Source of the DNA: Echinococcus granulosus
Taxonomy: Eukaryota; Platyhelminthes; Cestoda; Cyclophyllidea; Taeniidae
DNA length: 64,000 nt
Reading direction: 5' to 3'
NCBI RefSeq assembly: GCF_000524195.1
Contig: NW_020170443.1
Span: 84,535-148,534, forward strand
The notes under the pieces: model-generated
Told to the model about the DNA's origin: nothing
Databases searched by the model: none
What the model saw: the letters and a program-made list of their open reading frames with translations, nothing else
Made by a program: the position numbers and the translations under genes
In this document: positions 1 to 12,750 of the stretch, piece after piece
Layout of the letters: the number at the start of each line of letters is the position of its first letter
How positions within the stretch are numbered: the first letter of the stretch is position 1

Positions 1-3000
1 CCTCAAACATAACAGCGCACTTGCTGATAGTGATGATGCGGACTGTATACATTCTCCTAAAATGACAAAAGAGCAGCAAAAGTGCCAAATTTGTGTATTA
101 GACTGTCAACAAATTTCCACTCTGGGTGGCTGCATTGACGATGTTGATTGAATCTGAAGGCGCGGCTACTGATGCATTGCCTTCACCGTGCAAGCCTGTG
201 GTGAGAAAAGAATTGCTGTGCAAGCGGTGGTTACTAGCCGAGATATTTCACACAAATAAAATGCTTGACAATTTGTTTGCACTCATGCATTGTGAAGTGC
301 TGTAATGTGCGTGTGTGTGGTGTGTGTATTGTTTTGTGTGTAGCAAGTGAAAGTAAATTACGAGAGCCCATACAGCAAGCAATGTGTCATAACACCGATT
401 AGTATGGTATTGCCTTTGTTTTGCAAATGAAGTCGTGCCTGTTATGAGATTTTCGTCTTCATGTATTAATGCTGGTTGGTTCTACACTTCCTCAAGCAGG
501 GTGTTTCATTTGGAGGAAGGAGGAGAATGTGGAGTTAGCAATTACCACATTCACATGCAGATTTGTCACTGCAGTGCTATAATCGTGTCGGCCTTTTCAG
601 TTCATACTACTCGCGCTAATTCAGTAACAAGCATCCGGGCAAGAAAGTGATGTGGCAGGAGGGAGGGCGTACAATTAAATTTGAAGTGCATAAACGTGGC
701 ATTGGCCATAAGTTGGACCCATTCGACTACATTTGATTGTGTATTCCCCCAATAAACAGGGGGGGGGGGGTTATAATGACCACAAAGTGATGCACGATGA
801 GCTGACGGCTTCCCTCCACCAGCGCCAGATTTTCGCAATTTCAATCGTGACCTGTTCGAACAGGTGTTGCGGTGTCGAGGCTCATGCACTGATCATGGTG
901 TTGACGGCTGTTTGGTAGGAATTAATTCCGATTAGTCGGTAATGCGACTTTGAAGCAGCATTGGATGGTGAGGTGGGAAGAGGCAAGTTTGCCTGTCGGC
1001 CTCATGGCATAAATTTTCTTGAGTTAATCTTCAACACACTTGTTGTGCTATTCTAATCTCATTCGATCTGCTCTTTCCTTTTGCACTTTACCTCATTACC
1101 TTCACTTCTCCCCTCTTCCTTTCCAACACATGGGCAAATTAAATGCCACAGCACTGACACTTGAATGACATGGCGAGTGGCCCAGAGGAGCTATCGAGCC
1201 TCGGCCACTATTGAGCAGCCTTTCAGGCTCACCTCCTTCCATCCTACCTCTCACCACATCAGTTGCATGGCACTTCAGCAGAGCTGCGCTTTGTGCCTAC
1301 AATTGAACTTCACGTCTGCAACTACGGTTACAACGATTACACGCAGTTGTGATTTCGGCGCCTTCCCTCCTCTAGGTCACCATCAATTGTTGACCAAACA
1401 ATCAATTACTCAATTCATTTGTCAAAGAACTGCACTTCAGAAGCATTTCAAATCACTCTCAATTAGCTGGCAATATGGTACACATTACTTGCTGCAAAAG
1501 CCAGTCTGTCCCCAACTCTTCCCTATTCCCCACTCTGGCTTCCACCCACCGCCAGCATTATAGTCGATAACGCCACCTTCCAGAGAATAGGACCCGCTCA
1601 TGCGTAGGTGGATTCCACACTGACTCAGCTAGTCACTTGCAGCAATTGCCGTGCATTCAGGCCTTCAGCACTGCTCCACTTTTATACGTCCTTGAAGAAG
1701 GTACTCGACATTGATATCCGCTAGCCTTACCACCACCAACTCCATCATCCCACTAGCACCAATGTCAAAACGACCACAACTTGCTCCTACTTGGAATTCC
1801 TCTTCCCCCTTTGGGCCTTCCTCCTCAAATGCTACTAATAATCATCTTTCCTTCCCCGGTCTCCATCTCCGCTTTCTCCGTCCTCATCTCCTTCACCGAC
1901 TCAGCCGCCACTAGCTTTTCCTATCCGTATCCACTATTCCAACTACCAACAATACAATCATCTGCCCCCTCTTTGACAACCAATACCCCCTAATTGACGA
2001 CCTTTTATGAATTGCGCCCCACTACCAACACCACTCTCTCCCAATCATTTTGTCCATGACGATGGTAAATGCTTCCTTTCTTTCGCCTTCATTCTGCTTC
2101 TTTTGCTCACAGCTAATCGTCCGCATTTCCACTCAACCTCTCTCACTCTACCCAGGTCTCATCTGTGGCATGCAATCGGAGGGTAATCTGTCGATGACGA
2201 CGACAATGAGTTAGCGAAGGAGGTACCGGAGTATGACCTGTCGGATTAACTGGCCGAGAGTCAGTGCTTGGATATGAATGTACAGATGGAGAGGTGGCAG
2301 GTGTCACCTTCCTGGGGAGGGATGCACTCCTATCAGTGTCACGTCGTCATCTCCAAGCAACAGTATCTGCGCTGCTGGCACACCAACTATCGGCCACTTA
2401 TGCCGCAACGGAGAAGATGCAGGTGGATGTGAATGTGGAGGATGTGGATATGGATGTGGTTATGATGAGGGCGCACTCCCTTTAAACAACCAACTGAATG
2501 CTTGCACGGCTGATGAGGTGTGCCTGTGCAATGCTCTAGTATTTTCATCACTAGACGTAGAAATAAGTCAGTCGGTCCGGCATGCAGCCGTCGGTGCTGC
2601 GCCTACTGCCGCTACTACGAGCTGTAGCTAGTCGATGCTTGCAAAATGGACGCACAGATAGATGGATGAGGAAATGGACAATTTGAAGAGTGCAGACATA
2701 GACGTGTAGATAGATGGAGAGATCAAGCGGTGAGTAGGTGGATGTTAGGGAGAAGGGGAACCATTGCATGTCTTAACTCCTCAGGTTAAAACTCCTTTAC
2801 TCCACATCGCCTCGTAATCCTTCACTCTCCCCCCTCCTTCGGTAAGTTCGCAGTCTTTCCTTGCTCTTTGTCCTGTTTTCAACACCTCTCTCAATCACCT
2901 GGACTCTCTTTATCCCCCTCCTTCTTTTCGCCTATTCTGGTGGTCCAAACAACTGCGGAAGCGTCTGCGTTATCACTTTTCCTCCTGCTACTCCACCCAA

Positions 3001-6000
3001 TCCCATTCCGACTGACTCTTCATTGACTACCTGATTTATCTCCTCATGATTTGGCTACTTGGCCAACTGACTGTCTGACAGGTTGATTGATTGATTGACT
3101 AGTTGACTGAATCATCCACTTTGCCATATTCACTTATGAAATTTTTTTAATTGTTTGACTGATTGTCAATAAAGTGATCTTATGCTTCAGTCAGTAGCTG
3201 CACTAGACTGTAAGGGACTGATGTCATCCTAGTAAGAGGAGATACCACAGCACTGGTCCTTGAATGTCTACCAGGGTGGTGCGATGTCCAGCTCCCCGAT
3301 TGGTGAAATCTGTGAAGCGATGAGAGTGGAGCAAATACGTGGATATGCTGAACTGGTGCATCCATGTGGATAAAAGTTCAGTAGTGAAGGGAATCCACTA
3401 GCTATCAAGGAACCAGAATGATAAAATTATGTCATGCTAACCAAGTCTGACCCAATACTGAAGGATTGTTAAGAGAAGGAGGAGAATTTGTGAATTGCAA
3501 AGGTAAGGCGAGAAGTAGATGAGCAGAGGGGGAGTAAATGTGAGATTGTCAGGGTAAAGTGTAGGTGGGTGGTGGGAGAATGATGAAAGGCGATGAGGAG
3601 AAGGCGTAGTAGGTTGTTGAGGTGCAAATAACCACTCCAGTTCAAAGAACATTTACATCCTTCTCAACACATCTTCCAAACAAAACAAAAAAAAAATTGG
3701 TTTCATTCCAAATTACTATTGACAATCCTTCCAGTCTGGCCATTAGTCACCTGACATTTTTAGGTCAAAATTCGAGAAAGAAAGCAATTTTACTATAAAC
3801 CACGAAATCATTGAGCGATTGTTATACACTTACTCGTCCTGTGGGTGATACCGACTTCCCAGCCCCTCCAACTAGTGTCCGGATCCATGTCGCACGACGC
3901 CTTTAAGAGCACCTTGCCGGGGTGGGGGGCAAGGGCCACAACCCGATTAGTTGGAAGCTTTGTGATGGCTTTGCATTATTTGCGTAAGTACGATGAGCGG
4001 TGCCACCACAGGTGGTAGACGGCGAGGCAGAGAGGGAGGGAGGATGGGAGGGGAAACGTTATTTGTCGTCCTCAAATCGGTGCGGGGAAGCGACCGCCCT
4101 ACATCCATCCCCCCCTTCCCCCTTTCCCAAATGTGCACACAGGCACCCACGATGGCGCTGGTAATCACGCAACGTTTTTAATGTTTATCTGTGCCGGAGA
4201 GAGGATACACGAGCCGACTCCGGCAATGAGGTCACCACGAGGGAGTTGCTGAAACGGCTCAATGCCATCAGGTGTTGCAGTGATGATAGCTTGTAGAAAA
4301 TGCATAGATTAGTCCCTCTTAGTATGGCCAAAACGGAAGCTTCCATTTAAGAAGACCAGTGGACAGATGTGTCTACTGGTGATCAATCGAATAAGGCGAA
4401 GTCGGCCAACTTCTTTAACACCCTTGCTGTTCTTACGTTGATTACACCGATTTTGTGTAGGCAATTCAATGCCCGACTCACCTCTACAGGTGTGGGGTTA
4501 AAAATCACTCCAGTTTGCAATAACTTCGTAGAGAACACAAAAAAACAGTAAAGAATTGGTCTTTATAATTCCCTGTGATTAGCCTCCGTCTTGCCTCGAG
4601 CGTCATTTTTTGGTTTGGCTTGGTTAGTCTTTTCTATCAGCCAGCACTTCAGTGTTCTAATGGGATTAACCCAACCACTTAATTTGGTGAGAATTTAACG
4701 AATGTGAAAAATTCCTTTAAAGACCATGGCTTGAGGCTAAACGTGGGTCAATTTCCATACCACTTCCTACTGTGTTGTCATTCCGGCACCTTCCAGTCGC
4801 CTTTGCCATGGCCTCAACTTCTTCCGAATTGAAAGCCATCATGCTGTCAAATTCCACTCCTAATTCAAAAGCAGTTGATAACCCTGTGGTGATTAATGGA
4901 CTCAGATTGTTAAAATCCGGTCTCTGGTTATGCTGATGGTGCAGTCAGTCTCCAAGCGTCCAGCCATTTACTGTAGGGGCCTTTCTCATCGCCTCCTGAT
5001 AGTCTCCGGCGTTTGCCCTCTAAGCTATCAACAAAATTAGACGCATTCTTTGTGTGGGATGAAAGCTATCAAACATCCTTCATCATGTTGTTACCGCCCT
5101 AGTTCCCGTGTAACGAGGCATCGAAGTCTACCAACCATAAAGGAAGGCTAGGAGACAAACAACATTAATGGCCATTGCGGGACACCATATTACCGTAACT
5201 TAAACCAAATTATGAAATATTTAAAGAGTTGGTTTGATCATGCATTTAATTACAGCCGCTGCCGCTAGCCCTGTCAGCTTGACAAGCATTTGACATTTGT
5301 GGCTACTTCCATTGAGTAGTATTGCACGCACTGTGGTTGTTAATCTTAGTGACAGTAAATGTCCTGTAAAGATTATTTTTAAACCCATAAAATCCAGCCA
5401 AGTAACTAAAGTGAATTGATATTTTGATTTGTAGGGTAAAGATCACTTTCTACTGACTGGACATTTTGCAATAGCGATTGATGCTTTGGAAAATTTCTAA
5501 TAAGAATGTAGAAAATGGAGTTTAAAATAGTGACCTGCTGAAGACATTTTGTTGGCTTCAAAGAAATTATAAACTCCGTGATTATGGTCATTTTGATTGT
5601 ACCTTATTTATTATAATAAAAGTGGCCCCCAAAGAGACAAAGGGAGGCTCCAGATGTATTAAAACTTCCATCTCGGAGACTTCCGGTGGGTGCACTTCCG
5701 TACCAAGACTGGCAGCATGACAGATGTGAAGGTCACACATCTGATCCCATTGACGTTGATAAATCCCACGGTTCCAGAAGAGAACACATTGAATTTGTTG
5801 ACTGTTAAATTCCAATTAAATTGAAGCAGAGAAGGATTTTGCCAGAATCTCCATTTTACAGTGGAGTGCATCACTTTCCATAAGGCCCTCCTTCCATAAT
5901 TGACTGTCCCTTGGGTAAAACTATCGCATTCACGTCAACAAGGGTGATCATTTAAAGGCTCACATGGGTGCTTCCTCCTTGCCGAATGACAGACTGCCAT

Positions 6001-8128
6001 GATCCAGTGTACGGACGGATGCATTAACTACATTTAACTTGGGCAGCTGATAATTCTTCAGAAATTTCTCCTTACGTCGGAGACATTCTGCTTTCGTTAG
6101 GATAGCATAAAATTTTCCACTGGTGGACATCTACGCCTGGAGATGAATCCGCCCTTGTCCTTAAAATTTGTGCTTGAGAAAATTTATCATCTTGAGTGAG
6201 ATTGGACACGTGTTTCTTTCCCATATATGAATTAAGCACCCGCTCACAAATGGGAAAAAGAAATCGCCTGCAAAATGCCGGTAGATGTGGATGCGAAGTA
6301 AATGAAGTATTGCAAGTCTACTGGGGCACACTCATAAACGCAAAGTAGGGGAGAAAGGTGTATCAGTTAATAATTAATGCTCTCCAAATGTCGCAAGGGC
6401 TGCCATTTCGTACGATGTCCACGTTATGACCCCATACAGGTGCGTCGTAGGTGAAAGGTCAATAGGGTGCCATTTGACCAAGAATCCCAATTAAAAGGAA
6501 CGACACCTGATGTGCACTGCCACTACGTGCCTGGGGCACTCCGATTGGAATTATTAGCGAAAATTACATAGCCTTAATAGTAATGAGGATCATGATTTTA
6601 GTGGTTTATCAAGGGTGGTAGTATAATCTAAGGGAATAAAGCCATTCGGACTGGTACTGCATTCTGCCTTTCCGGTAGCTCCTCTTCCTACGCGTTCATT
6701 AATTTTTCAGCTTCGCCTGCATCATCTATGCACAGTGCCTAAATTTTGCCCTATATACCACTTACAATTGTTTTAATTCACATTTGTTTCCAAAACAATC
6801 ATGTCTCATGTAAAACTTTTCGATAAACTACAAATTTTTTGTATATTTGATACATTGTGGTGTTATAATGTGTTGTTTAACTGTGTTATACCATGCTAGT
6901 GCTTGAGTCTCTTTAAGCTTTCTTCAATTCTGTGGCGTAGCCTTCAGTTCATACTAGTACCCTCCTGGATCTGCTGTGCGTCATTATATAATAATGTAGC
7001 TTACCGCGACTTCGATGAGAACTTGAGGAGTAACAAAACAATAAGGAGCATTTTTAGTTTTATTATTCAAGATACATGCAGTTATACCGACATTCGAGTT
7101 TTAAGCATCTTATACTGCCATTGGATGTTATTACTGTATCCTTAAATGCTGTTACCATTAATGGGAAATGAATACTTTACCTAAAAGCAAGAAGAATGCC
7201 AGATTTAACAAAACATTGACTATAATTTCAAAAATATTTTGGTGCTTAAAAATATGTATTGGTTAAATTATAACCACTCTAGAATTTTTTCAACAGATGC
7301 ACACTTTGCAATAATTGCCCAACACCTCAAATATGCCTTTGAGACAGCCGAATTAACAACACATGGTCTAACCAGGTGGTTGCACGTGGGGAGGTGATTC
7401 ACAGGCACAATGTGTGAGCCCTTTTAGGGGCTACACACGAATTCTCCAATTCTGCACACATTCTAGCTTAATTTTTATTCTTGTTTGACAAAACATGTTC
7501 ACTCAGCTGTCAGTTTTTCATGATCGTCACCACCGTCAGCTTAGTTCGCCGTCACAAATATGCCACATGTAAACATTTGCAGTTCTCATTTAAGCAATAC
7601 ATCAAATTGTTAAGTTTAAAATGATAAAATAGATGCAGAACGGTCTTTGTAGGAAGGAGATTTCACTTATTTTTCTACTATTTGGGTAACTCAACTTTTG
7701 GTAGATCGACCATGTATCTGCAGATTTTCCTCTGAGGCCCTGGTGACGGACGGTTCATACATTTTTTTGCGTATAGAGCTTTTTCACTTTTAAGGTAACT
7801 TTAGTTAACGCTTTTTACACTGCCTGTTGTCGTTAAAATCCTGCAAATTATCTAACCAATCGCAATACTTGTCGCGGCAGCTCGTCATTGGTTACTCGTG
7901 GAAAGCGGCATTTGTGCAACGCTAATTGGTCAATGATGGTATTTAACATTCAAAAAATTATACGGGGAAGGATTAATCTAGTATATAACAGAACAGCAGT
8001 GTATAAAATACACAACGTAAGTATGCTTAGTCTGGAATTCTCCTACTGAATCCAGATCACTTAAGAGTTGCATCTTCATGAAATACGTAAAGAAATATCC
8101 AGTCGATTGCATTAAAACCTTTGGAGAG
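1..8128. other. gene-poor flank, no supported gene
   Basis: No open frame here has recognisable protein similarity joined to plausible splice signals. The longest frames (for example 1165-1563 on the plus strand, 132 codons) have the composition of translated non-coding sequence. About 1060-3010 is conspicuously pyrimidine-rich on the plus strand, and 3470-3640 is purine-rich. A G10 run lies near 759-768, and a short TGAT/TGAC-type imperfect tandem lies near 3082-3112. The stretch at 2417-2470 is a GGATGTGG-like low-complexity tract. It may contain distal regulatory DNA for the LIM-homeobox gene that follows, but nothing specific can be shown. Confidence 0.5.
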
Positions 8129-8136
8129 TATAAATA
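8129..8136 (+). promoter_or_regulatory. TATA-like box upstream of the LIM-homeobox gene
   Basis: The octamer TATAAATA matches the TATA consensus and lies 94 bases upstream of the predicted start codon at 8223, which would put transcription initiation near 8160. A pyrimidine tract ending in AG (about 8158-8172) follows it and could instead be a cis- or trans-splice acceptor, so the true 5' end of the mRNA is not settled by sequence alone. Confidence 0.4.
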
Positions 8137-8222
8137 CGGTTCTTTTTATGATTCTCGTCTATCTCTTTTTAGTTCCAAAAAAACTAATGATTCTCTGAGT
8201 TCTTGGAGAAATCGAACCTCCT

Positions 8223-10332
8223 ATGCTTGACAGCAACACATTGTCAACCACCTCTTTCAGTCCGTGCAGAATGTATCATCTTCCAGCAGTCTTCACTCGC
8301 AGATGCTTCGGATGTAAAAAGCCAATTGAAGCCTCAGGAGCAGGCGAGGCACAATGCTACCATCTGCAAACTAACGACGGTCGCGCTTGGCATGCTGAGT
8401 GTCTGAACTGCTCGTGGTGCAAGTGTCCTCTTTTCAACACCAAAAGTGGACTTTCTTCTCGGTGTTACACCAGAGGTGGCCAGGTTTATTGTCCTACTGA
8501 TTATTTTCGGTAATTTATTTGTCCTTTAATTGTCAGAACTTGCGTCGGTTCATGTTAAAGCCACTCCATTTCAGATGGAAAGAAAATCCTTTAAAGGTTA
8601 AAGAATCTTAATAGTGTCTGGAAATATTGGATGTGAGAGAAAAATAGTTGTTCCTCAAAATCACACCATTTACCATTACATGAGGGTCATTCATTTAAAT
8701 TCAAAGATTTTGAGTTCATAGAAAGATAGAGGAAAAACGAATACTAATTTTCGTCTAAATCATTTGAAACACGATTGATTACTTATCATGGCCGATAATT
8801 ACGGCCAGTCTCTGGCCATGAATTCTATTTGTATAATGGATTTTGGCGGTAGCTTCTGATTACTAAAGAACGAACTGGCGAATCCTTACAAAGTGATTTA
8901 CATACCCGTGGGGTCATCAACTAGGTCCAGATACAACAGCCTGGATGCAGATCTCATGCTTCAAGTGGAATGGAGGCAATTCCTTCCGAGATGCTATTGT
9001 CTTCTTAGGATCTTGCAATATATCCTGCTTGCAGATGGTCTAGCTTTGTTGTTAATACTCCCAAGGCATGATGCAACAATTTCCCGATTTTAGAGTACCA
9101 CATATGCGCAGTATTTGAGGCTTGACGATGGCGCAATCCACGAAGGTTATTGCGTCGATCCACACGTTAAGGATAATTGTAGACCTACTTCGCTCTGTTT
9201 ATTTTTGCTTTAACTTGTTATGAATACGTGAGCACGGGCTACGACGAATTTTGCAACTTTGTTACTGACCTGTGCGGGTGGGCAGGGCATACGGTGTACC
9301 TGCATGTCTTCTGGCTGAGTGTTGGGACACGCAGGGTTTCCATTCCCATGTATTTGCAATATTTTGGTCGGCCATGACCCTACTGTAATTAGTAGCATAT
9401 TTAAAGTCCGTCGATACGTAACATTGGCCATGCGAAGAGGAATGAAGGTGAGAGAGAAATCAGACCCTTCCTAGATTGTTTAGAACTTATGTACGAAAAA
9501 GTTATCTTCTATATAATCTTCAGGTATTGCCCATATTCCCATCAATTTGCTTTGCCACTTTTCATGGCTTACTTTTCATTAGATTAAAATTGCATCTGTG
9601 ATTTTTCGCTGAAATTGCTTTTCTTTCCTTTTCATGCCTTCTCGTGGGACACACCCATAATATTTTACAGATTGCTTCACTAATCACTAGCTCGATCTTC
9701 TGTTAAAATAAACTGAGTTTGTTTTGCTCATTGCAACAGGTTTTCGCCATTGATGAATGAAATCAAAACAATACCAAAATGTCTGAGCTGTCAACAGCCA
9801 ATCAAAACTGGAGAACAAGTGATTCACAGTCCTCTTCACACCTTCCATATTCACTGTTTCTCTTGCGACGTTTGTGGAAAAGATCTTCTTCCAGGCCAGC
9901 CCTACACCCTCCATGCAAACTATCCTGTTTGTCTGGAGGATGATCTTCGAATAAGACGAGCCAATCAAATGGAACCGTGCCTTCAGCTCCCCTATTCTCC
10001 TTCACAGGCTTTCATTAGACGGAAACGTGTTCGCACCTCGTTCAACGAACAACAGCAGCACTCTATGCAAGCATTCTTCGCACAGAACCAGAACCCCAAT
10101 GCTAATGATCTCATGAGTCTTTCCGAGGAGACCGGTCTTGCCAAACGAGTTCTTCAGGTGTGTTTCACTGCTTGATAAGTTGCTGGAATGTGGATCATCC
10201 GGCGATGCGAGTTTTTTGTGACAATAATTTTGTTCCTAGGTGTGGTTTCAGAATGCGCGTGCAAAGCATCGACGCATTGGAGGCGGCTCCGACCGAAACA
10301 CGACGATTTCCTCTGTGGAGGAGTGTGAATAA
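8223..10332 (+). CDS. LIM-homeodomain transcription factor, apterous/Lhx2/9-like
   Basis: Three exons, 8223-8509, 9740-10157 and 10240-10332, join in phase to 265 residues. LIM domain 1 starts at residue 28 (CFGC, then HAEC, CSWC, and a terminal C..D pair at YCPTDYF). LIM domain 2 starts at residue 110 (CLSC, HIHC, CDVC, VCLEDD). The homeodomain spans about 190-249, and its recognition helix reads VLQVWFQNARAKHRR, with Gln50 and Asn51. These features predict a nuclear, sequence-specific DNA-binding factor that uses its LIM domains to bind cofactors such as LDB/Chip. The RTSF start of the homeodomain and the KRVLQVWFQNARAK core fit the apterous/Lhx2/9 subfamily best. Arrowhead/Lhx6/8 is the alternative. 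The protein is short: only about 22 residues separate LIM2 from the homeodomain, and about 16 follow it. The last intron falls inside the homeodomain, before VWFQN. The start at 8223 is the first in-frame Met of the open frame, and a short upstream exon cannot be excluded. Confidence 0.9.
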
Positions 10333-11719
10333 TGTGTAGACTTTTGATCTTGTGGCATTTTTATGTAAATAGACTACCCTTTTCGTAAAAATGCTGTTGA
10401 AATGGTTAGCCGGTTTGTGCCGCATTTTGTGATACATTTGTAAATGCAGGCATTTTTACAGAAGCATGCTCTTTTTCCTACTTACTGGTGATTCGTTGTG
10501 GGCAAATTAAACACTTATTGTAAGCAACTTTGCCAGAATTTCTTCAGCTGTGTAGCATAGACCCTTCTTAATTTGTTTTAAATAATGCACAGTTGTTTGC
10601 GGACAGATTAAAACAGGAAGATGCCTTCTCTTCAGAAATGTCTCAGTGAGGATTTCCTCTCTCACCAAACTGAATCCACCAATCAGAACGGAACGTCACA
10701 GGTCATGGTCACTCCCCTTGATGGCATGAACTCCCAGCTACGTATGCCCTTTAGCAAAAGTGGCAGACCCATACATTTAAGTGCCTACCCTGTCAGTTGT
10801 TTGGACACTAACTCGGTACACATTTCAAAGAAATGAGGGAAAAAGCATTCGGAATGAGGATACAACAGGACTCAGCACCCCCAGTCCGCTGCACTGTGAC
10901 CTTTTCAACTACCATCCTCTCGTGCTCTACAAATAGGGTTAAGGGTTATTTTTAATTTTTAGTAAAAATGGTCAGAGTTAAACTATCAAAACCTTATTTG
11001 TCTGTAGCCGCACAAAACCGCCTTCAAACTCCTAACTCTATCCGCAGACTCAGAAGTTTATTATCCTACTGAGCTGTTGTAAGTAAATTTGACCTCTCAA
11101 GTCGTAGTCCCTTGAAGCGTCCAAAAATACTTTATCACGACTATCTTCCTTTTGTCGTCTTCGGCTTTTTTTTGTCTCTTGATGTGATATAGGTAGCATT
11201 GCTTCGAGGATACCACTGTTTCCACTAGATCGTGGAGAGGTACGTATTAGAGTGGTTTGGTGCCTCAGTTGACCTTATCTTCGAAAAAAAAATAAGACTC
11301 AATACGTAAAATTGTATCCGCCTTCATGTATTTTCCCCTCCTTGATGAAAACTTGCTGCTGAGATTCAAAAGTAGGGTCATATTCACCCAGAACCTGTTT
11401 AATCCACAGAGGTTACGCCACCCAACACAATAGAAGTTGGTATCAGGTGTTAATTTTGCCAAAAATGTTTCTCTTTTGTAATAAAAAACTGCTCTAAATC
11501 TTGCTGATTAGATGTGGTTCATAAACTTTTCATTTACTAAAAGAATCACTTCGCCTGAGGCGATTTATGAACAGCGCACACGACTTAAGACGTGATTAAA
11601 CCAAAGATGGGGAGGTGAAAAGTCACAGAGGCGGGTCTTCCTCATGGTAAAAGTGAAGTTGGGAAGGATTCTGTCTAAATAAAAATTATTTATCATTTAA
11701 TATCCTTAAACTACCCTAG
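10333..11719. other. 3' flank of the LIM-homeobox gene and spacer
   Basis: No gene was recognised. ATTAAA at 10506-10511, 174 bases after the stop codon, is a candidate polyadenylation signal for the LIM-homeobox gene. The short plus-strand frame at 10621-10836 has no recognised similarity and no supporting context. Confidence 0.4.
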
Positions 11720-11885
11720 AAAGATGAAGAAAAATATAATGTTTGGAAAGAATACGTATTGGAGAAGGAATTGAGGCCTCCGGCATGTCCGAGAGACCAA
11801 ACCGTCCGGCTGTGGTACGATGGTGGTTTTTCCAGTTACCAGAACCGGGAGTTAGACAAACAATCAACGTACTGTATAGCCTTTC
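11720..11885 (+). repeat. interspersed repeat, copy 1 of 3
   Basis: This diverged copy shares an ordered set of blocks with the copies near 12570-12750 and 38560-38755: a core like GAGACCAAACCGTC, then GGTACGATGGTGG, then a tail GAGTTAGACAAACAATC. Neighbouring text (GAATACGTATTGGAG before the core) also aligns with copy 2. There is no coding capacity and no clear terminal repeat. It may be a short non-autonomous element, but the boundaries are approximate. Confidence 0.55.
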
Positions 11886-12569
11886 CTCCTCTTTTGAGTT
11901 TTCTCACCTGGGCTACCCTTGATCAACCTCCTGCGTCAGCCATCACAAGGTAATCGGTGCTGCTAGGATGGCAGTCGTGGTAGTCATCAAATCGCAATGC
12001 AATTGAGAAAATACCTGACCGCAAGGTCACTGATCCCTCATAGCAATTCTGCCAGATCGAGAATTTTGTTGTGTATGGGAACTATACTGAAGGACATGGG
12101 ATGTGCTGACCATCACGGTGTCCACTGCTAGTCGTTGAAACACTGTCCCAAAAGCCCAAGGACGGGTTTCAACATAGTGCCTTGGGAGGTGAGATTTCGC
12201 GTTCATTCCTCCTATCCACTTTGTTCTTACTTCAGAGCTGCCCAGACATATCCATCTGGGTTCTATCCAACTGGTAGAGGAGTGGAGGAGGTACCGCGTG
12301 TTCACTTCTTTGGCTATGTCACGAAAATTTCGGGTGGTTCACGGCTATTGCCACTTCAGTTGTTAATGAATCTCTTGCAGACCACGGGACTGGGCTAGTT
12401 GGTAAAATATATGTCGTTTTCAGCCCTTCTGTTAGAGACTATCACATATTCCCCCCTCTACAGCATTTGCATTTCTTGGGACACGAAAATGTTCATCAAC
12501 CAGCGGTAGAAGAGAGGACAGTTGGCCTTCAATATGGAGTTCGCTTTTTGCCCTTACTAAGGTGACGTC

Positions 12570-12750
12570 CTGAGACTTTCCTGAGGGCGAAAGAAGGCAT
12601 AATATTTGAACAGAATATGTATAGAAGGGCTTGGAGCCTACCAGCACGGTCCAGAGACCAGGCCGTCCCGAAGAGGTACAACGGTGGAGTTCCTAAATTG
12701 CCCTTCATCGAAACCTAGAGTTAAACACACAATTAAGGTAGTAAAAATCA
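12570..12750 (+). repeat. interspersed repeat, copy 2 of 3
   Basis: This copy has the same orientation as copy 1 and lies about 850 bases from it. Matching blocks include GAGGGCGAAAGAAGGC, GAACAGAATATGTAT, CCAGAGACCAGGCCGTC, GAGGTACAACGGTGG and GAGTTAAACACACAATTA. The first two are shared with copy 3, which shows that the unit extends upstream of the part seen in copy 1. Confidence 0.6.

Noticed and set aside
1165..1563. 132-codon plus-strand frame in the left flank
   Set aside because: It has no recognisable domain, no splice context, and a composition like translated pyrimidine-rich spacer.
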